Assembly: GCF_012563325.1 (NCBI RefSeq)
Contig: NZ_CP046232.1
Coordinates: forward strand, 312,321-376,320
From: Enterobacteriaceae endosymbiont of Plateumaris braccata
GTDB taxonomy: Bacteria; Pseudomonadota; Gammaproteobacteria; Enterobacterales; Enterobacteriaceae
DNA length: 64,000 nucleotides
Direction of reading: 5' to 3'
The notes beneath the pieces are model-generated. The model was not told where the DNA came from. It saw only the letters and a program-made list of their open reading frames with translations, and did not search any database. Below are positions 60,572-64,000 of the stretch, one piece after another (position 1 is the first letter of the stretch; every line of letters starts with the position of its first letter). The position numbers and the translations under genes are program-made.

Positions 60572-61249
60572 TTATATAAAATTTAAATTCCAATCAATGG
60601 GATCGTATTTATGATCAATAAGATATTTATTTGTTTTAGAAAAATGTTTACAATATAAAAAACCTTTATGTGCAGAATAAGGTGAGGGGTGTGATGTGTA
60701 TAAAATATAGTGTTTTTTATTATTAATAAACTTTATTTTTTTTTTTGCTTTTTTACCCCATAATAAAAATACTATATTTTTAGAATTATTACTAATAATA
60801 TTAATGACATTATTAGTAAATTTTTCCCATCCAATATTATTATGAGAATTAGCTAATCCTTTTTCTACTGTTAATACGGTATTTAATAACATTACACCTT
60901 GTTTAGCCCAATTTAATAAATATCCATGTTTTGGAATTTTAAAATTTGGAATATCAAATTTCAATGATTTATAAATATTTTTCAATGAAGCAGGAATTTT
61001 TATATTAGGCATTACAGAAAAAGCTAAACCATTAGCTTGATTTTTTTCATGATAAGGATCTTGACCTAATATAACTACCTTTAAATTTTTAAAATTAGTA
61101 ACTTTAAAAACATAAAATATATTTTGTTTCTTTGGATAAATAATTTTACCAGAAATAATATCAGTATTAATTTTATTTATTAATTTTTTAAAATAAAATT
61201 TCTGTTTTTCCTTATTTAATAAATTAGTCCAATTAATATTTTTTTTCAT
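60572..61249 (-). CDS. ung: Uracil-DNA glycosylase
   Basis: Removes uracil from DNA. It has 225 residues (229 in E. coli). The water-activating loop is GQDPYH with Asp64, LLNTVLTVEKGLANSH is the uracil pocket, LLWGKKA is the family strand, and HPSPYSAH is the DNA-intercalation loop with the catalytic His. All family-1 motifs are kept. With a genome this AT-rich, retention of the main barrier to C-to-T change by cytosine deamination is worth noting. It has no operon partner. Confidence 0.97.
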   Translation of the reverse strand: MKKNINWTNLLNKEKQKFYFKKLINKINTDIISGKIIYPKKQNIFYVFKVTNFKNLKVVILGQDPYHEKNQANGLAFSVMPNIKIPASLKNIYKSLKFDIPNFKIPKHGYLLNWAKQGVMLLNTVLTVEKGLANSHNNIGWEKFTNNVINIISNNSKNIVFLLWGKKAKKKIKFINNKKHYILYTSHPSPYSAHKGFLYCKHFSKTNKYLIDHKYDPIDWNLNFI

Positions 61250-61380
61250 TACTATGAAAGTTAATAAAATTATTTATAATTATTTATTAATATATTATAT
61301 TAATATATCATTTTTAAAAAAAATTAGTATTTTGTTTTTAAAATATTTCTTAAAAACCATTTATTTTTAAAGAGCATAAC

Positions 61381-61749
61381 ATGAGATATTATGAAATAAT
61401 ATTAATTATACATCCAGATCAAAGTGATCAAATTGAAAAAATTTTAAAATATTATAAAAATATTATTAATCAAAATAAAGGAATTATTACTAGATTAGAA
61501 AATTGGGGAAGAAGACAATTATCATATCCTATTAATAAATTACATAAAGCACATTATATTTTAATGAATATAATGATTAATAATAATTATATTAATAATT
61601 TAGAAAAAGATTTTTATCTTAATGAATCCATTATAAGATATATAGTAATTAAAACCAAAAAAGAAATTAAATCTATATCACCTATTTTAAAATTAAAAGA
61701 TGAACATAATACAGAACAAAAAAGTAGTGATATTATAAAAACTATATAA
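61381..61749 (+). CDS. rpsF: 30S ribosomal protein S6
   Basis: Pairs with S18 on the 30S platform. It has 122 residues (131-135 in E. coli). [41 protein letters not shown] and the C-terminal core match; the acidic glutamate-rich tail is shortened. It is first of rpsF-rpsR-rplI. priB, between rpsF and rpsR in E. coli, is missing, leaving 81 bp of filler. Confidence 0.97.
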   Translation: MRYYEIILIIHPDQSDQIEKILKYYKNIINQNKGIITRLENWGRRQLSYPINKLHKAHYILMNIMINNNYINNLEKDFYLNESIIRYIVIKTKKEIKSISPILKLKDEHNTEQKSSDIIKTI

Positions 61750-61830
61750 AAAATTTTTATTATTTTAAATTTTAAATAATTTTATTAATTAATTAATCAA
61801 ATAATCATATTTTATATATTAGGAGTTATA

Positions 61831-62058
61831 ATGATACGTTATTTTCGTCGTCGTAAATTTTGTCGTTTTACATCTGAAGGAATTAAAGAAATTGATTATA
61901 AAGATATTAATTTATTGAAAAATTTTATTACTGAAAGTGGAAAAATTGTTCCTAGTAGAATAACTGGTACTAAAGCTAGATATCAACGTCAATTAACTAG
62001 AGCAATAAAACTAGCAAGATATCTATCACTCATCCCTTATACTGATCATCATAAATGA
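61831..62058 (+). CDS. rpsR: 30S ribosomal protein S18
   Basis: 75 residues as in E. coli, the binding partner of S6. [11 protein letters not shown] at the start, [28 protein letters not shown] core and the C-terminal [15 protein letters not shown] are kept. The start has an AGGAG 6 bp upstream. The next gene is rplI after 74 bp. Confidence 0.97.
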   Translation: MIRYFRRRKFCRFTSEGIKEIDYKDINLLKNFITESGKIVPSRITGTKARYQRQLTRAIKLARYLSLIPYTDHHK

Positions 62059-62132
62059 TTAAAAATTAGTATTTAATAAATGAATTATTAGTATTAATAA
62101 TAAGTATTATTTATTATGTATTGAGGTATATA

Positions 62133-62591
62133 GTGAAAATAATTTTATTGGATCAAGTTGTAGGATTAGGTAAAAAATCTGAAATAGTTAATGTTAAACC
62201 TGGATATGCACGAAATTTTCTTATTCCAAAAAATAAAGGTATAATAGCTACAGAAGAAAATATTAATTTATTAAAAAAACAAATTACTGAATTAAAAATA
62301 GAATTATTAGATATTTTTAATAAAGCAAAACTAAGATCAAAACAATTTATAAAAATAATAGATAAAATCATAATTAAATCTAGATCTAGTAAAGATAATA
62401 AATTATTTGGATCTGTAGGTAGAAATAATATTTTAAAAGAAATTAAAAATATAGGATTTAATATTTTAAAAAAAGAAATTGTTTTACCAAAAGGAGCATT
62501 AAAAACATTAGGTAATCACGAAATACATTTTAAATTTCATCCAAAAATAATAATAAAAAAAAATATTCAAATTATTAATTTTTCAAAATAA
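62133..62591 (+). CDS. rplI: 50S ribosomal protein L9
   Basis: Binds 23S domain V and projects a long helix from the L1 side. The start is the GTG at 62133 with GAGG six bases upstream; this gives (M)KIILLDQVVGLGKK as in the family, while the in-frame TTG at 62121 overlaps that site. It has 152 residues (149 in E. coli). VKPGYARNFLIPK is the N-domain signature, and the C-domain has KLFGSVGRNNI and LPKGALKTLGNHE. Confidence 0.96.
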   Translation: MKIILLDQVVGLGKKSEIVNVKPGYARNFLIPKNKGIIATEENINLLKKQITELKIELLDIFNKAKLRSKQFIKIIDKIIIKSRSSKDNKLFGSVGRNNILKEIKNIGFNILKKEIVLPKGALKTLGNHEIHFKFHPKIIIKKNIQIINFSK

Positions 62592-62597
62592 CTTTTA

Positions 62598-62626
62598 TTG
62601 ACTAAATATTATTTTTATTTTAGTAT
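62598..62626 (+). promoter_or_regulatory. Sigma-70-like promoter of the 4.5S RNA gene
   Basis: TTGACT (62598-62603) and TAGTAT (62621-62626) are 17 bp apart; the -35 is 5/6 and the -10 is 4/6 to consensus. The predicted start falls within a few bases of the 5' end of the folded RNA. Confidence 0.5.
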
Positions 62627-62638
62627 ATATTTCAACAT

Positions 62639-62741
62639 AATGGCGTGACTATTAAAACAATATTATTTTTGTAAACCCGGTCAGGTCTGGAAGGAAGCAG
62701 CCGTAACAAAGATAATATGTGTAAAAAATAGTTACGTCATT
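62639..62741 (+). ncRNA. ffs: 4.5S RNA of the signal recognition particle
   Basis: The SRP domain-IV apical hairpin is unmistakable: GGTCAGGTCTGGAAGGAAGC (62679-62698) is almost identical to E. coli, including the GGAA tetraloop and both internal loops that bind Ffh. The ends pair over about 14 bp (62639-62652 with 62728-62741, a few G-U). Total about 103 nt against 114 in E. coli. The middle of the stem is AT-replaced. The exact ends are inferred from pairing. Confidence 0.95.
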
Positions 62742-62781
62742 CAATTTAATTTAATCATAATAAAATTAAAATTTAAACTTA

Positions 62782-63891
62782 ATGACTTATTACGCATTAG
62801 CAAGAAAATGGAGACCGCAAAAATTTTGCGATATTATAGGACAAGATCACATAGTTAAAGCTATTAAATATAGTTTATTTAAAAAAAATGTCCATCCTGC
62901 ATGGATATTTTCTGGTAGTAGAGGTGTAGGTAAAACTACTATAGCTAGATTGTTTGCTATGGGTTTAAGTTGTTTAAATGGTATTACAGATAATCCTTGC
63001 GGATTATGTATAAATTGTAAAGATATAAAAAATAATTCTTTTTTAGATTTAATAGAATTAGATTCTGCATCTAAAACAAAAGTAGAAGAAATTAGAGATA
63101 TAATAGATAATATTCAATACAAACCTATAAGAGGTCGTTATAAAATATATATTTTTGATGAATTTCATATGTTATCAAAACATAGCTTTAATGCTTTATT
63201 AAAAATAATAGAAGAACCACCTCTATATGTAAAATTTATATTTGTGACAACAGAATTACAAAAGATACCCATTACTATTATATCCCGATGTTTACAATTT
63301 CATCTAAAATTAATAACAAATAAAGAAATCTCTCAAAAATTAAAATATATTTTACATATAGAAAAATTAAATTATGATAAAAAAATATTAGATATATTAT
63401 CAAATGCTGCTGATGGAAGTATGAGAGATGCTTTAAGTTTAACAGATCAATTAATTTCTATGGGTGAATTAACACTTAAAAACATTTATTTAATGTTAGG
63501 TTTAATTGAAAAAAAATATTTATTTTTATTAATTAAAAGCTTAAAAGAAAAAAATATTAATTTAACATTAGAAATTATTGAACAAATTGCATCTTTTAAT
63601 GTTAATTGGGATAATATTATTATAGAAATATTATTTTTATTGCATGAATTATTGAAAATTAAAATTATTAATTCTACAAATAAAATTAATAATGAATATA
63701 ATAATTTTTATAAAAATAATAAAAAATATTTAAATATTATTTTAAAAAGTTTTTCTTTAGAAGAAATAAGATTTATATATAAAACATTTATTATAGGAAG
63801 AAAAAATTTAAATTTAAATCCTAATAATAAAATTGGATTTGAAGTTATTATTCTTAAATTAATATTTAATTTTAATAAAGTTAAAATTTAA
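62782..63891 (+). CDS. dnaX: DNA polymerase III clamp-loader subunit DnaX, gamma-length only
   Basis: The motor of the clamp loader. It has 369 residues. The Walker A is GSRGVGKTT at 45-53, zinc cysteines are at 64, 73, 76 and 79 exactly as in E. coli, Walker B is IFDEFHML, sensor 1 is ISRC, sensor 2 is SMRDALS, and domain III ends with IGFEVIILKL. The stop follows immediately, so tau domains IV and V (DnaB and alpha contacts) are missing, and there is no frameshift signal like that of E. coli. It follows the 4.5S RNA and ends at a hairpin. apt, recR and ybaB are not seen. Confidence 0.95.
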   Translation: MTYYALARKWRPQKFCDIIGQDHIVKAIKYSLFKKNVHPAWIFSGSRGVGKTTIARLFAMGLSCLNGITDNPCGLCINCKDIKNNSFLDLIELDSASKTKVEEIRDIIDNIQYKPIRGRYKIYIFDEFHMLSKHSFNALLKIIEEPPLYVKFIFVTTELQKIPITIISRCLQFHLKLITNKEISQKLKYILHIEKLNYDKKILDILSNAADGSMRDALSLTDQLISMGELTLKNIYLMLGLIEKKYLFLLIKSLKEKNINLTLEIIEQIASFNVNWDNIIIEILFLLHELLKIKIINSTNKINNEYNNFYKNNKKYLNIILKSFSLEEIRFIYKTFIIGRKNLNLNPNNKIGFEVIILKLIFNFNKVKI

Positions 63892-63964
63892 TAAAAAAAT
63901 AATATTTAATAAAATTATTTTTATAATTTATAAATTTATAATAAATATGATTTTGTTCTTTTCA

Positions 63965-63997
63965 AAATTATATTTTTATTTTATAAAAATATAATTT
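63965..63997 (+). terminator. Hairpin downstream of dnaX
   Basis: A perfect 15-bp stem, 63965-63979 with 63983-63997, and a TTT loop, all A/T, 74 bp after the dnaX stop at the end of the window. Its core ATATTTTTAT also occurs in the pgi/deaD palindrome. Confidence 0.45.
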
Positions 63998-64000
63998 AAT

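Overview
The window is a contiguous, extremely AT-rich piece of a reduced gammaproteobacterial (Enterobacterales-type) chromosome. Nearly every protein reads end to end against the Escherichia coli family member, but lysine, asparagine and isoleucine dominate, intergenic DNA is almost pure A/T, and many neighbours conserved in free-living relatives are gone. There are no insertion sequences, prophage, CRISPR arrays or rRNA genes. This is the signature of a long-term, vertically inherited insect endosymbiont (the Wigglesworthia / Blochmannia / Buchnera / Riesia type). I cannot name the genus from sequence alone. A cell envelope is retained (porin, RodA, PBP2, SecE/SecG, FkpA), as are aroA, serC and asd.

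Layout: 1-2045, partial hemW, trmB, yggX and an Ile-Ala tRNA pair that stands outside any rRNA operon. 2176-12158, rmuC, asnS, an OmpF/OmpC-type porin, gloC, ihfB, rpsA, aroA, serC. 12231-21428, the rodA-mrdA-holA-leuS-ybeY-miaB block with a Met-Leu-Gln tRNA cluster. 21538-26394, glnS, fldA, ybfF, pgi. 26658-40012, deaD, pnp, rpsO, truB, rbfA, infB, nusA, two tRNAs, secG, ftsH, rlmE. 40327-58657, a minus-strand expression block in which rpoC, rpoB, rplL, rplJ, rplA, rplK, nusG and secE are joined through one tuf gene to fusA, rpsG, rpsL, tusBCD and fkpA. 58814-63891, asd, a secreted phospholipase-D-type nuclease, ung, rpsF-rpsR-rplI, 4.5S RNA and a short dnaX.

How it works together: most of the window is gene-expression machinery (RNA polymerase core, elongation and initiation factors, ribosomal proteins, tRNA modification by MiaB, TusBCD and TruB, tRNA charging, SRP RNA, Sec components). 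The rest is envelope growth, a few biosynthetic steps (EPSP synthase, SerC which also serves vitamin B6 synthesis, Asd for diaminopimelate), glycolysis (pgi) and minimal repair and replication (ung, holA, dnaX).

The observations most worth a second look are: truB is broken by one missing A in a 13-A tract and would be restored by slippage; the leucyl-tRNA synthetase keeps its catalytic motifs but has lost the threonine-rich motif of its editing domain; the str and secE-rpoBC operons are fused through a single tuf; the Ile-Ala tRNA pair has its own promoter; DnaX is gamma-only; and operon ends carry long, perfect, purely A/T palindromes. I did not find a clearly new multi-gene system.
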